From assembly GCF_900186465.1 (NCBI RefSeq), contig NZ_LT891959.1, positions 62,001-126,000 of the forward strand: 64,000 nt of DNA, in the 5' to 3' direction. The DNA comes from Centipeda felix (GTDB lineage: Bacteria; Bacillota; Negativicutes; Selenomonadales; Selenomonadaceae). Made by a program: the position numbers and the translations under genes. A model generated the notes under the pieces. That model was not told the origin of the DNA. It saw only the letters and a list, made by a program, of their open reading frames with translations, and ran no database searches. Below, piece after piece: positions 27,187 through 36,502 of this stretch; within the stretch, counting starts at the first letter, position 1, and each line of letters begins with the position of its first letter.

Positions 27187-28617
27187 TTACGTTTCTCCGT
27201 CCTTGTGTTTTGGCGTTGACTGATAGTCACGCCCAATGTATATGATTGCCTGCTGTTCTCCGGCTCCCTCCACCGGCATAATAACGCATGGAAACGGCAT
27301 GCCATAAAAAAGATTGACATGCGAATTCGCCGTCATGACTGCAGTTTTTGGGCGATCTGACGATCGTCCCGTCTCGACACTTGAAATCCGAAACCCTTTT
27401 GCCTGCAGAATATCTGCTACATCTGCCCCTGCCCCGTCAATTCCGCTGGAATTGACGATGAGGACGGAAATACGATCCGTTGAATCTTGGCGCTTTTCCG
27501 CGCCAGATTCTTTTGATTCTTTTTTTTCGGCTGTACGATGTGCGCCGATCACGCGATCGCCCTCCGCCAGCAGTTCATCAGCAGAAGGAAAATTGACTTT
27601 TGCGTTGTTCTCCATCATCCTGCGCAGCCGTTCCGGCATATCGGCACGGTATTTATCGGCATCCCGTTCGGCTTCTTCGCGCATGGGGGCTGACAGCTCT
27701 CTGCCAACGCCTTCCATGAGCAGTGATCTTGACGTGACAATGTCTGGAATCCAATAGCTCACATCGCCAAGATATGCAGGGGTTCCTGCAGCCATAGCCA
27801 TCGAAAGTCCATCTGCATCAATGGTTTTAAACCGTTTTGCCAGCGCAATCAACTGACGCAGAGAAAGATCGGTCTGAACAGCATTCTTTACTTCCCCTAT
27901 GATGGCAGAGATGCGGGGAAGAATCTCAGGGGATATAAGACGCGTAAAAAAAGCCCGCATAAAGCGTTGTTGGCGTGAAATGCGCCCAATATCCCCTTCC
28001 CCATCTCGATAACGCACATACTGAATGGCATGAGCACCATCCATGTGCTGTATGCCAGGCTGAAGGTCAATGATAAGACCGCCATTGTCGTCCCAAGGAT
28101 CTTCATAATACATTCGTTTCTCTACGTCGATATCGACACCGCCGACGGCATCGACAATACGCTCAAACGCTGACGTGTCAATCAAAATATAGTGCGAGAC
28201 AGGAACACCAAGCAGCTTGCGAATGGAGGCAATTGTCAGATCATGACCGCCAAATGCATACGCATGGTTGATTTTATCATATCCATAGTTTCCAATTTCA
28301 ACGCGTGTGTCGCGAGGGATGGACAGCAGTGATATCCGATCTTTTTTTTCATCGACGGCGGCAAGCATCAGCGTATCACTTCGTCCAATATCGTTATCTC
28401 TGCGATCTACTCCCATGAGCAGCACATAACCGAGATCGTCGGAAACACTGGTGCCGACATCTGCATCCTTTAATGAACTGGAAAAAAAATATCCTCCTGC
28501 ATAATAAATCACACACACCAGTACAAATGAAAACGTAAATATAATTCCCGCATACTTAATGAACATACGATCTGTTGTTTTCTTGTCTGATGGAGTTATT
28601 TCTGGTTCTTGTGCCAT
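27187..28617 (-). CDS. LytR-CpsA-Psr (LCP) family cell-wall ligase with LytR C-terminal domain
   Basis: The 476-residue protein has a cytoplasmic head, one membrane helix (about residues 22-44) and an external LCP domain. The LCP motifs are VLLMGVDRRDNDIGRSDTL, RDTRVEIGNYGYDKIN and VRYRDGEGDIGRISRQQ, holding the conserved Asp and Arg residues. A C-terminal LytR_C domain follows (ISVLIVNSSGIDGAG). LCP enzymes attach glycopolymers to the cell envelope. The gene ends one base before the ABC-F gene begins, so they probably share a transcript. Confidence 0.9.
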   Translation of the reverse strand: MAQEPEITPSDKKTTDRMFIKYAGIIFTFSFVLVCVIYYAGGYFFSSSLKDADVGTSVSDDLGYVLLMGVDRRDNDIGRSDTLMLAAVDEKKDRISLLSIPRDTRVEIGNYGYDKINHAYAFGGHDLTIASIRKLLGVPVSHYILIDTSAFERIVDAVGGVDIDVEKRMYYEDPWDDNGGLIIDLQPGIQHMDGAHAIQYVRYRDGEGDIGRISRQQRFMRAFFTRLISPEILPRISAIIGEVKNAVQTDLSLRQLIALAKRFKTIDADGLSMAMAAGTPAYLGDVSYWIPDIVTSRSLLMEGVGRELSAPMREEAERDADKYRADMPERLRRMMENNAKVNFPSADELLAEGDRVIGAHRTAEKKESKESGAEKRQDSTDRISVLIVNSSGIDGAGADVADILQAKGFRISSVETGRSSDRPKTAVMTANSHVNLFYGMPFPCVIMPVEGAGEQQAIIYIGRDYQSTPKHKDGET

Positions 28618-28769
28618 CGATTCGTAAATCTCCCTCTCCGCTTATACCAATCGGCTCCAGTATAGCAAAAACAGGCGTTCCGCGCAAATTCTCTACGTAT
28701 GAATAAGTGGGAGCAATATAATGCTTGCAATAAAACATACCTTCTACAACCATGCTGTTTTAATCCTTC

Positions 28770-28798
28770 TTTACAAAAAAAGACATATCATGTAAACT
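28770..28798 (+). promoter_or_regulatory. Possible promoter of the HD-GYP gene
   Basis: TTTACA (28770-28775) and TAAACT (28793-28798) are 17 bp apart in the 274-bp space between the divergent LCP and HD-GYP genes. The leader to ATG 28892 would be about 87 nt. Nothing else was recognised in this gap. Confidence 0.45.
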
Positions 28799-28891
28799 AT
28801 GATTTATACTTACATATGGATTTGTAACGGTATATCGGCATAGTGCAATACAGATGGGGATGTTGCCTAATGCTGCAAGGGAGAGGGAATT

Positions 28892-30103
28892 ATGCTTCGA
28901 CTTCCTGTATCGAAATTAAAAGACGGGATGGTTCTTGGGCAAAGCTTGTTCAATACGGCAGGAGGAAGCTATCTTGTCAAGGGACAGCCGGTAACCATTG
29001 ACTATATTCGGAAACTGCGTCAGATTGGCATTCAATCTGTAACGGTTACCTCCATGGATCCGGCACATAAACTGCCGCCTCCTCCCGATGTCATTGAAGA
29101 AAAGACACGAATCAATGCAATCAGTACGGTCTACAATACGTTTCAATCCATTGAAGAGAACGGAACACTTGATACGACGGCATTGCAGAGGGTGACAGAC
29201 TCCATTGTCTTTGATCTCTTTGAAAACCGGAATAACCTCGTCCAGCTGACCGATATACGCGCCCATGATGCTTATACTTTCGCGCACAGCGTCAATGTGG
29301 CCGTACTCTCTGCCATGATGGGCATGCTCTGTCATATGCCAAGGGATGAAATCTCTCTGATTACACTCGGCGGTCTCTTGCACGATCTTGGCAAAGTAGA
29401 CGTGAGCTCAGCTATCCTGACAAAAAATCGAGGACTCTCTGACCGTGAGTTCAAGATTATGAAAAACCATCCACTCGATGGGTCTCGCCGCATCCTCAAT
29501 GTCAGTGACCTTCCCAAGAAAAGTATTCTGGCAGCCATTGCTGCGCAGCATCACGAACACATTGATGGATCAGGCTACCCCAATGGGATTACAGGCAATG
29601 AGATGCATCATTATGCAAAGATCACGGCAATCGCCGATGTCTATGATGCACTAACCAGTGAACGTCCTTACAAAAAGGCGTACATGCCAAATATCGCCTA
29701 CAATATCATGCATAATATCAACAAGGGACAATTTGACCAAGATTTGCTGGATACATTTTTCAACAACGTCGCACTCTATCCAGAAGGTGCCGTGTTAAAG
29801 ACAACATTTGGCTTTGCCGTTGTGAAAGAGAGTAGGTTCGGACGCACAACAACGCCGATCATCATTCTTTTTGCCGATACAAACGGAAAATTATTGAATG
29901 AGCGAAGTGTCATCGATCTCTATGAGACACCAAATGGAGCAAAATCCATACAGGTCGTTCCTACAGGAAATGAGCTCTATCACTTCATCCATGAACTAGG
30001 CGTCGACCCATCTTACTACCTCGAAGAGGAACGAAAAAAGGATGCGGCCGCTGGGATAAAATCCTCCGGTGTGTCGATGGCACCGCGTGCGAAGTTGAAT
30101 TAA
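28892..30103 (+). CDS. HD-GYP domain protein (probable c-di-GMP phosphodiesterase)
   Basis: The 403-residue protein has an N-terminal DUF3391-like or unknown region (residues 1-110) and a central HD-GYP domain. In that domain TLGGLLHDLGKVDV gives the HD pair and AAQHHEHIDGSGYPNG gives the GYP signature, with DVYDALTSERPYK behind it. The family degrades cyclic di-GMP. No sensor or membrane segment is seen, so it is probably cytoplasmic. ATG 28892 follows GGGAGAGGG. The gene is a single unit with a terminator at 30113. Confidence 0.9.
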   Translation: MLRLPVSKLKDGMVLGQSLFNTAGGSYLVKGQPVTIDYIRKLRQIGIQSVTVTSMDPAHKLPPPPDVIEEKTRINAISTVYNTFQSIEENGTLDTTALQRVTDSIVFDLFENRNNLVQLTDIRAHDAYTFAHSVNVAVLSAMMGMLCHMPRDEISLITLGGLLHDLGKVDVSSAILTKNRGLSDREFKIMKNHPLDGSRRILNVSDLPKKSILAAIAAQHHEHIDGSGYPNGITGNEMHHYAKITAIADVYDALTSERPYKKAYMPNIAYNIMHNINKGQFDQDLLDTFFNNVALYPEGAVLKTTFGFAVVKESRFGRTTTPIIILFADTNGKLLNERSVIDLYETPNGAKSIQVVPTGNELYHFIHELGVDPSYYLEEERKKDAAAGIKSSGVSMAPRAKLN

Positions 30104-30112
30104 TATAAAACG

Positions 30113-30165
30113 AAGTCCGTTAGCGTATGGTAGATCTCGTGCATCTATCATACACTAATGGACTT
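30113..30165. terminator. Bidirectional terminator between HD-GYP and ecfA2
   Basis: A long stem with a few G-T pairs (arms 30113-30135 and 30143-30165, loop CTCGTGC) ends in GGACTTTTG on + and in AAGTCC with A-rich flanks on the other side. It sits between two convergent genes. Confidence 0.75.
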
Positions 30166-30172
30166 TTGTTGC

Positions 30173-31027
30173 TTATCTTTGCGTTCTCAGGATTACATCG
30201 GCCATCTCTCTTACTGTATTGCAACGACCGACGGGATAGCCGATCTCTTCGATTTGCTTTCCAAGCAGCAGGAGATGCGGTGCTGTAAGCGAGGCTTGCT
30301 CCAACAGTTCTGTATTGCGAAATATATCACATGGAGCACCTTCTCCGATGACACGACCATTCGCCAGCAGGATTAAACGCTCGGCAGAACGAAGGATATC
30401 CTCCATGCTGTGTGAGACGAGAACAATGGACATACCGCGCTCACGGTGAAGTGTCGAGAGCATCGACAATAGTTCTTCGCGACCACGTGGATCAAGACCG
30501 GCTGCCGGTTCGTCCAAAACGAGATAGCGTGGTGCAAGAGCCAATACACCGGCAATCGCCGTACGTCTGCGCTCTCCTCCGGAGAGCGCAAATGGAGAAC
30601 GCTCCCGATAGATCTGTGGGAGATGGACAAGCTCCATTGACTCTTGCACACGTTGCTCAACCTCGGCTTCGGACAAGCCCTGGTTGTGCGGACCAAAGGC
30701 AATATCCTCGTAGACAGTTTCTTCAAAAAGCTGATGCTCAGGGTACTGAAAAACCATGCCTACGCGAAAGCGAGCGGAACGATCCTTCATATTGTTTTTG
30801 GGAGTTCGCTTCCCAAGAGGCACGCCATCTACGGAGACTGTGCCGGAAGTGGGCTGAATCAGCCCGCCGATCAGCTGCATAAGCGTAGATTTTCCCGCGC
30901 CTGTTTCCCCTGCTATTGCAGTAAATTCTCCCTCGTTAATGACAAGTGAAACGTCGTAAAGTGCTGTATGGGAGAGAGGTGTGTTCTCCATATAGGTATA
31001 GGAAACAGAACCTATTTCGATAGACAA
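30173..31027 (-). CDS. ecfA2: Energy-coupling factor transporter ATPase EcfA2
   Basis: The 284-residue ABC ATPase powers vitamin or metal uptake by ECF transporters. Walker A is AGETGAGKSTLMQLI, the signature is FALSGGERRRTAIAGVL and Walker B is YLVLDEPAAGLD. The start is TTG 31027 (then SIEIGSVSYTYMENT), preceded by GAGGAG 8 nt away. The longer open frame upstream is a shadow of ecfA1. It overlaps the ecfA1 end by 16 nt. EcfT, which usually follows, is absent: the next gene is convergent. Confidence 0.9.
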   Translation of the reverse strand: MSIEIGSVSYTYMENTPLSHTALYDVSLVINEGEFTAIAGETGAGKSTLMQLIGGLIQPTSGTVSVDGVPLGKRTPKNNMKDRSARFRVGMVFQYPEHQLFEETVYEDIAFGPHNQGLSEAEVEQRVQESMELVHLPQIYRERSPFALSGGERRRTAIAGVLALAPRYLVLDEPAAGLDPRGREELLSMLSTLHRERGMSIVLVSHSMEDILRSAERLILLANGRVIGEGAPCDIFRNTELLEQASLTAPHLLLLGKQIEEIGYPVGRCNTVREMADVILRTQR

Positions 31028-31851
31028 TGGATCAACTCCTCGTCTGTTAAGATATTTTCCGATAGATGCTCTCCAGCACGACGCAAGTGTTGTGCAATAT
31101 CGGCAGCAAGGGGGAGATCGAGTCCCAGCTGCTGTATACGTTCCGTGTGAGAGAATACGTAATGCGGCGTTCCATCCATGACAATCTTCCCCTGATCCAT
31201 CAGAATAATGCGATCCGCAGCAATTGCCTCCTCCATGAAGTGCGTGATATAGATGATCGTTGTCCCTTGCTCTTCGTGCAGTTTTTTCACGGCAGAAAGA
31301 ACTTCCGAGCGTCCGCGCGGGTCCAGCATAGCTGTGGGCTCGTCCAGGACAATACACTGCGTTTGCATAGCGATAGCACCCGCGATAGCAATACGCTGCT
31401 TCTGTCCTCCGGAAAGCAGATGCGGCGCATCCGTCGCATGATTACTCATCCCGACCAATGCAAGCGAATCCTCGACGCGTGTCCGTATTTCGCATGGGGA
31501 AATACCAAGGTTTTCTGGGCCAAATGCTACATCGTCTTCAACGACAGCGGCGATCAGTTGATTGTCAGGATTCTGAAATACCATACTGACTTTTTGGCGT
31601 ATCTTCCACCATTGGGATTCGTCCCGCGTATCCATGCCATCGACGAGACAGATTCCTGATGATGGCAGAAGAAGTGCATTCAGATGACGTGCTAGTGTAG
31701 ACTTCCCTGAGCCGTTAGCGCCAAGGATAGCGATAAACGCACCGGTCGGAATTTCCAGAGATACATCACGGAGTGCCTCGTGGTTTTCGTTATCCGTGCC
31801 TTGATAGATATGCGTCACATGGTCAAGTGAAAAAAAAGATTGTGCTTCCAT
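31012..31851 (-). CDS. ecfA1: Energy-coupling factor transporter ATPase EcfA1
   Basis: The 279-residue ABC ATPase pairs with EcfA2. Walker A is LGANGSGKSTLARHL, the Q-loop is VFQNPDNQLIAAVVEDDVAFG, the signature is LLSGGQKQRIAIAGAI and Walker B is CIVLDEPTAMLDP. Its ATG overlaps the stop of the sensor kinase by one base (TAATG), so it is coupled to a two-component system, which is an unusual setting. Confidence 0.92.
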   Translation of the reverse strand: MEAQSFFSLDHVTHIYQGTDNENHEALRDVSLEIPTGAFIAILGANGSGKSTLARHLNALLLPSSGICLVDGMDTRDESQWWKIRQKVSMVFQNPDNQLIAAVVEDDVAFGPENLGISPCEIRTRVEDSLALVGMSNHATDAPHLLSGGQKQRIAIAGAIAMQTQCIVLDEPTAMLDPRGRSEVLSAVKKLHEEQGTTIIYITHFMEEAIAADRIILMDQGKIVMDGTPHYVFSHTERIQQLGLDLPLAADIAQHLRRAGEHLSENILTDEELIHCLSK

Positions 31852-33173
31852 TAGTCTTTATCATCCCGTATGTTTTTCGACTTTGTTTTCAGGCGAACAT
31901 GGAATGTCGTACCTTTGCCAAGTTCGCTGTTGAGTGTAATTGAACCGTGGTGTGCCTCAACTATCTCGCGTGCAATGGCGAGGCCGAGCCCATTGCCGCC
32001 CATACGGCGCGAACGCGCTTTATCAACACGATAAAATCGATCAAAGATGCGTTCCTGATGTTCTTTTGCAATACCGATTCCCGAATCTGTGACAGAAAGG
32101 CATACCGTGCCGCGTTCCTCTGTGCTCAGGGAAACTTCAATGTGACCATGCTCCGGTGTATATTTCACTGCATTGTCGACGAGAATCAGTATAAGTTGAC
32201 GTATTTTCTGTTCATCCGCATATATCTCTGCACGTTTGGGCAGGAGCTCTTGGATCGCAATATCTTTCTTCTCGGCAAACGGGCGCATCATGCGTACCGT
32301 CTGTCTGGCTGCTGCAGCGATATCCATGCGTACCGGTTTGAACTGTGTTGCCCGTCCATCTGTGCGCGCAACTGTAAGCAGATCACTTACGAGTTTTGTC
32401 ATTTTTTTTACTTCATCACGTACATCTTCAATGACTTGTTTTAAAAATGGTGATGTTATTGTTGGATCACTGTGAAGAAGATCAGCAGAAGCTAGGACAA
32501 CAGCGAGAGGGGTGCGCAGTTCATGGGAAGCGTCTGCTGCAAATTGACGTTGGCGCTCATACGCCTCACGGATTGGCTGCATGGCGCCACCCGAAAGAAT
32601 ATAGCCGATTGCAGCGGCAAAGATGATGGCGATAACGCCCAATGCCGCTAGTGCTGATGTTGCTTTTTCTAGTCCATTATACATGGCGGTAACGTCTTTT
32701 CCTACGTATACCGTTTGCATTGGCATGGGGGGGCTGGATACCGTTTGTGAGATCATCATCACTTTCGTCTGAACGCCGCGCTCACTCGTCTTTGTAAATA
32801 CGCGTACCTCACGGTCAGACGGATTCCATGTGCCGACGATGTCCAAGACAAAGGATTCGATACGGGATGAGGCACGCGAAAAATTTATGAGACGTCCACG
32901 ATCATCAAACACATAATAAAAGAGACGATCATTGGTACTGCGATACAGCTGTGCCTCATCTGCATCTGTTCCCGTATGTAGTTCATGATACACCTGAGAC
33001 TCTGCGACGCTGTTCGCTGTATCCAAAAGTTCCCGCGCCTGCTCAGAAGTAATCGCCCACTGCATCGTCTTGTGCATAGCAAAAAGGAGGACAATAACTA
33101 GCCCTCCCATAACCAGTGCATAGCGCAGCATCAACAGCAAGCGGCTGCGTCCAAACAGATTCTGTTCGCTCAA
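31851..33173 (-). CDS. Sensor histidine kinase
   Basis: The 440-residue membrane kinase has a helix near residues 10-32, an extracytoplasmic part (about 33-165) and a second helix (about 170-195). The dimerization helix with the phosphoacceptor His (FAADASHELRTPLAVVL, near residue 220) follows. The ATPase part has DNAVKYT (N box), DSGIGIAKEHQERIFDRF and GGNGLGLAIAREI (G boxes). It overlaps the response regulator by 4 nt. The signal is unknown. Confidence 0.92.
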   Translation of the reverse strand: MSEQNLFGRSRLLLMLRYALVMGGLVIVLLFAMHKTMQWAITSEQARELLDTANSVAESQVYHELHTGTDADEAQLYRSTNDRLFYYVFDDRGRLINFSRASSRIESFVLDIVGTWNPSDREVRVFTKTSERGVQTKVMMISQTVSSPPMPMQTVYVGKDVTAMYNGLEKATSALAALGVIAIIFAAAIGYILSGGAMQPIREAYERQRQFAADASHELRTPLAVVLASADLLHSDPTITSPFLKQVIEDVRDEVKKMTKLVSDLLTVARTDGRATQFKPVRMDIAAAARQTVRMMRPFAEKKDIAIQELLPKRAEIYADEQKIRQLILILVDNAVKYTPEHGHIEVSLSTEERGTVCLSVTDSGIGIAKEHQERIFDRFYRVDKARSRRMGGNGLGLAIAREIVEAHHGSITLNSELGKGTTFHVRLKTKSKNIRDDKD

Positions 33174-33847
33174 TTCGGTGCCTCCAGCTTATATCCGACA
33201 CCACGTATCGTTTTGATGGAGGCCCCCTCTCCCGCTGCGTCTAACTTCTTTCGCAGCATTTTCATATAGGAGTCGATATTATTCGAGCTGACGTCTGCCT
33301 CCAAGCCCCAGATTCGATCGAGGATGATATCGCGCGGAACCACGATTCCGATATTCTGTGCTAGGAGATCAAACAGCTGAAATTCTCGTGGAGAGAGTTG
33401 AATGATCTTTCCATTCTTTTCGAGAATATTTGCCGTACGATTCAACTTAAAACCGCCGATTTCATCAACCTCATGCTGTATACGCTGCGTTGATCGTCTG
33501 CCAAGTGCACGCAGGCGCGCCAAAAGCTCAGAAAACTCGAATGGCTTTACGAGATAATCATCCGCACCAGCATCGAGTCCCTTCACTCGATCCTCCACAG
33601 AGTCCCGTGCTGTCAGCATGAGAATGGCACGATCATAGCCGTTTCGGCGCAGGCGTGCACAGGCATCGACTCCTGACTCGCCCGGCATCATCCAGTCCAA
33701 GATCAGAATATCGTACTCTGTGTAGGTTGCATACGCATAAATATCACTGCCGTCTGTCACCCACTCAACACTGATGTCGTTTTGTTCAAGCATATATTGG
33801 ATGAGCTTGCCAAGGCGCAGATCATCTTCTGCCAAAAGCACACGCAT
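33170..33847 (-). CDS. OmpR-family response regulator
   Basis: The 225-residue regulator has a receiver domain with acidic pair EDD, the phosphoacceptor Asp in DILILDWMMPGESG and the Lys in YLVKPFEFSELL. A winged-helix DNA-binding domain follows (LSPREFQLFDLLAQ, DSYMKMLRKKL, TIRGVGYKLE). It is the first gene of a run RR-HK-ecfA1-ecfA2. A -10-like TATAAT lies at 33882-33877 on the minus strand without a clear -35. Confidence 0.93.
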   Translation of the reverse strand: MRVLLAEDDLRLGKLIQYMLEQNDISVEWVTDGSDIYAYATYTEYDILILDWMMPGESGVDACARLRRNGYDRAILMLTARDSVEDRVKGLDAGADDYLVKPFEFSELLARLRALGRRSTQRIQHEVDEIGGFKLNRTANILEKNGKIIQLSPREFQLFDLLAQNIGIVVPRDIILDRIWGLEADVSSNNIDSYMKMLRKKLDAAGEGASIKTIRGVGYKLEAPN

Positions 33848-33915
33848 AATACCATCTCCCTGCTATATCGAATAGAATTATAGATAAGGGGGGTGAAAGA
33901 TAGCTGAAAAAGGAG

Positions 33916-35109
33916 CTAACGCATCGCTATGTGCACTGATGCAATCATGCGATAAAAGACAAACATCCCAAGCCCGTAGCAAGTCAGCATAATGACTCCC
34001 ATCGGAATGGCAGTATAATCACCTGCGATGCCTACCACAGGCATCATGCAGGCTCCCAGCAGCATCGAGAAACACCCGATCAATGCAGAAGCACTGCCCG
34101 CATTTTTCCCCTGTCGTGAAAGCGCGAGAGAAAAGCTCGCCGCACCCATCACCGAGAGTGGTATGATGGTAATAAAGAGTAGAATAAAGATCACAGGAAG
34201 CGGTGCGGAAACAAAAAATCCAATCAGAAGCAAGCTGCTCCCGATCAGTGGAACAAGTACGGCATATTTCAACATAACGATATCCGGCACACGTCCGGCA
34301 AAACGGGCCGGTAAAATTCCGGCAAGGAGAAGCCCCGCTCCAATTACGGCAAAAATCATACTAAATCCCTGTGGAGAGACACCATAGATATTCTGAAAGA
34401 CGAATGAAGAGCCAGAGAGGTAGGAAAAGAAACCACCAAATACGAAGCACTGCAACAGACAATGTCCGAGAAAATAACGATCATGTAAAAGGATGGGGAA
34501 TTTCTTCAGAGAATCCATCACGTTCTTGCTGCGCTGTTCTTTGGGGAGCGTCTCTTGATAAGCGAGAGTTGCACCAGCCAGCACTACGCCGATGAGTGTC
34601 AATAAAATGAAAGTGGCGCGCCAATTTGCAAAAAGAAGAATCTGTCCGCCGATCACAGGCGCAATAATGGGGGCAAATCCGTTGACCATCATGAGTACAG
34701 AAAAGAACCGTGTGAGCTCTGAGCCTTCGCAAACATCACGTGCGATTGCACGTGAGATAACAATTCCGCTCGCCCCAGCGAAACCGGCAAAGAAGCGAAA
34801 GAAGAGGAAAAGATATATATTCTGCGCGAGTACGCAGCCGAGCGTTGCACCGACAAAGACAAGCATTCCGATCAGAAGAGGCCTGCGGCGTCCCCAGAGA
34901 TCACTCAATGGACCAGCAAGAATCTGTCCAAGTGCCATGCCCAGCGTTGTCATAGTAAGCGTCATCTGTACCAATGACGTTGGGACAGAAAAGGCTTCCT
35001 GCACCTCAGGCAGTGCCGGGAGATACATATCCGTTGAGAGCGGTGCAATTGCCGTCATAACACCAAGGAATATGGTCAGCCAAAGCCGCGTACGCGCATT
35101 CATGTCCAT
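33916..35109 (-). CDS. MFS multidrug exporter, Bcr/CflA type
   Basis: The 397-residue protein has about 12 membrane helices. It carries the Bcr/CflA features PLSTDMYLPALPEVQ in the first loop and GQILAGPLSDLWGRRRPLLIG between helices 2 and 3, then SGIVISRAIARDVCEG. It probably exports drugs or metabolites with proton exchange; the substrate is unknown. ATG 35109 has GGGAG 7 nt upstream. The gene is separate from the two-component genes by 68 nt. Confidence 0.88.
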   Translation of the reverse strand: MDMNARTRLWLTIFLGVMTAIAPLSTDMYLPALPEVQEAFSVPTSLVQMTLTMTTLGMALGQILAGPLSDLWGRRRPLLIGMLVFVGATLGCVLAQNIYLFLFFRFFAGFAGASGIVISRAIARDVCEGSELTRFFSVLMMVNGFAPIIAPVIGGQILLFANWRATFILLTLIGVVLAGATLAYQETLPKEQRSKNVMDSLKKFPILLHDRYFLGHCLLQCFVFGGFFSYLSGSSFVFQNIYGVSPQGFSMIFAVIGAGLLLAGILPARFAGRVPDIVMLKYAVLVPLIGSSLLLIGFFVSAPLPVIFILLFITIIPLSVMGAASFSLALSRQGKNAGSASALIGCFSMLLGACMMPVVGIAGDYTAIPMGVIMLTCYGLGMFVFYRMIASVHIAMR

Positions 35110-35152
35110 TGTATTTCTCCCTGATCCTCGTTTGCTGTATGTACCAATTGTT

Positions 35153-36409
35153 TCAAGCAGCGTTTGCAGCAGTTGATTTCTTTCCGCGGCTCATCAGCCA
35201 TGCTTTTATCGTTTCCCATATTGCAGTTGCGATGACGATTCCCGCTGCGATGGATGCCGCATAGAGAAAGGTCTTTATCCCCTGCGTACCAAATTTATCC
35301 CAGTCAGCAGCAACCGCATAGAACATTGTTCGGTAGAGCGAACCACCGGGAACCATGGCAATAACACCGATGATCAAAAAAATTGTTGCGGGGCATTTAT
35401 AAAAACGTGCCAGAATTTCTGCGGCAAGTGTCGCAAATACAGCTCCAGCAAAGTAACCGGCATACTCATTCCAATCGAGTGCTATGAACAGGATGGTGAA
35501 TCCCCAGGCAATCATACAGACTACAGCTCCTACACAGGCATCTTTGATATGCCCATGCCAAAGCAGATGAAAAAAGAATCCACCGATGAGAGACGTGAGG
35601 AGATAGACCCACCACGTTGTTTGAAAAGCGATGATGGTTCCTGATGAACTAAACGCAAAGCCGGTAGCGATCAGCAGGCTCAGAATAAATGCCTCTGCAC
35701 TCTTGAGCAGCCCGGAAATCGTTTCCTGACTGAACATATCGCGAATCGAGTTCATGAGGGCAAGCCCTGGGATCACCGGCATAATGTTGCCCATATTTAT
35801 CGCAGCTGGATGAATATCCATCCCCATCCACATGAATGAGTTGGCAAAAACACCACCGATAAAACTAAGCAAAACGAGGGCACAGTATGGATTCAGTTTT
35901 GTTCTGCCAAGCAAATATTGAATGAGCCGAAGAAAAACACCAACGATCCCGGCACATACGGCATCTTCTAAACGCCCACCGAAAAAAGCAGAAAAACTGC
36001 CCGCGATAATGGCCCAATAAAATACAGACGCTTTGAGAGAAATCTCACCCATCGTATCAATGTCGCGTATACGCGCCTTTATTTCATCCGAAGTGATGGG
36101 ACGTGCACAAATTTCTCGTGAAAGTTGATTTAATGCGATCAATCGCTGAAAATCAAAGTTCTGGCCCGGAACACGACGCATCTGTGTAATGACGCCGATG
36201 TCCTCCCCACGTATCGTCACAACAATGCTGGAGGTAATGACCATGACATCCACATGGCGAACTCCGTAGGCGCGACATATAAATTTGATCGTTCGCTCTA
36301 CGCGGCTTACCTCCGCACCCGTTACGAGCATGCGCTGTCCAATATCGATGGCACGTTCCAGAATCTTGTTGATGTTAATTCGTGCTGTTTCGTTTATCAT
36401 AATGAACAT
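35153..36409 (-). CDS. ThrE-type threonine/serine exporter family protein (fused YjjP/YjjB form)
   Basis: The 418-residue protein has an N-terminal soluble DUF1212-like part (GAEVSRVERTIKFICRAYG, then MVITSSIVVTI) and ten or so membrane helices in two halves. The second half is DUF3815-like (IGVIAMVPGGSLYRTMFYAV). This is the single-chain layout of ThrE, thought to export threonine, serine or similar metabolites. No good ribosome site precedes ATG 36409; the ATG three codons later is equally possible. Confidence 0.82.
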   Translation of the reverse strand: MFIMINETARININKILERAIDIGQRMLVTGAEVSRVERTIKFICRAYGVRHVDVMVITSSIVVTIRGEDIGVITQMRRVPGQNFDFQRLIALNQLSREICARPITSDEIKARIRDIDTMGEISLKASVFYWAIIAGSFSAFFGGRLEDAVCAGIVGVFLRLIQYLLGRTKLNPYCALVLLSFIGGVFANSFMWMGMDIHPAAINMGNIMPVIPGLALMNSIRDMFSQETISGLLKSAEAFILSLLIATGFAFSSSGTIIAFQTTWWVYLLTSLIGGFFFHLLWHGHIKDACVGAVVCMIAWGFTILFIALDWNEYAGYFAGAVFATLAAEILARFYKCPATIFLIIGVIAMVPGGSLYRTMFYAVAADWDKFGTQGIKTFLYAASIAAGIVIATAIWETIKAWLMSRGKKSTAANAA

Positions 36410-36461
36410 AGTTATAACATGTCTTTATTGCTATGTCACGCTTTTTCAAAGAAAAACAGCA

Positions 36462-36484
36462 GAACCGTTTTCACAGTCCTGCTG
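36462..36484 (-). terminator. Terminator of glmS
   Basis: On the minus strand CAGCAG and CTGCTG close a stem-loop (36484-36467), followed by five T (the + strand A-run 36462-36466). It lies 19 nt past the glmS stop. Confidence 0.7.
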
Positions 36485-36502
36485 CATACACCATGTACAA
36501 TA

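Noticed and set aside
32236-32475. Small plus-strand frames inside the sensor kinase gene
   Set aside because: They overlap conserved kinase motifs on the other strand and lack ribosome sites.
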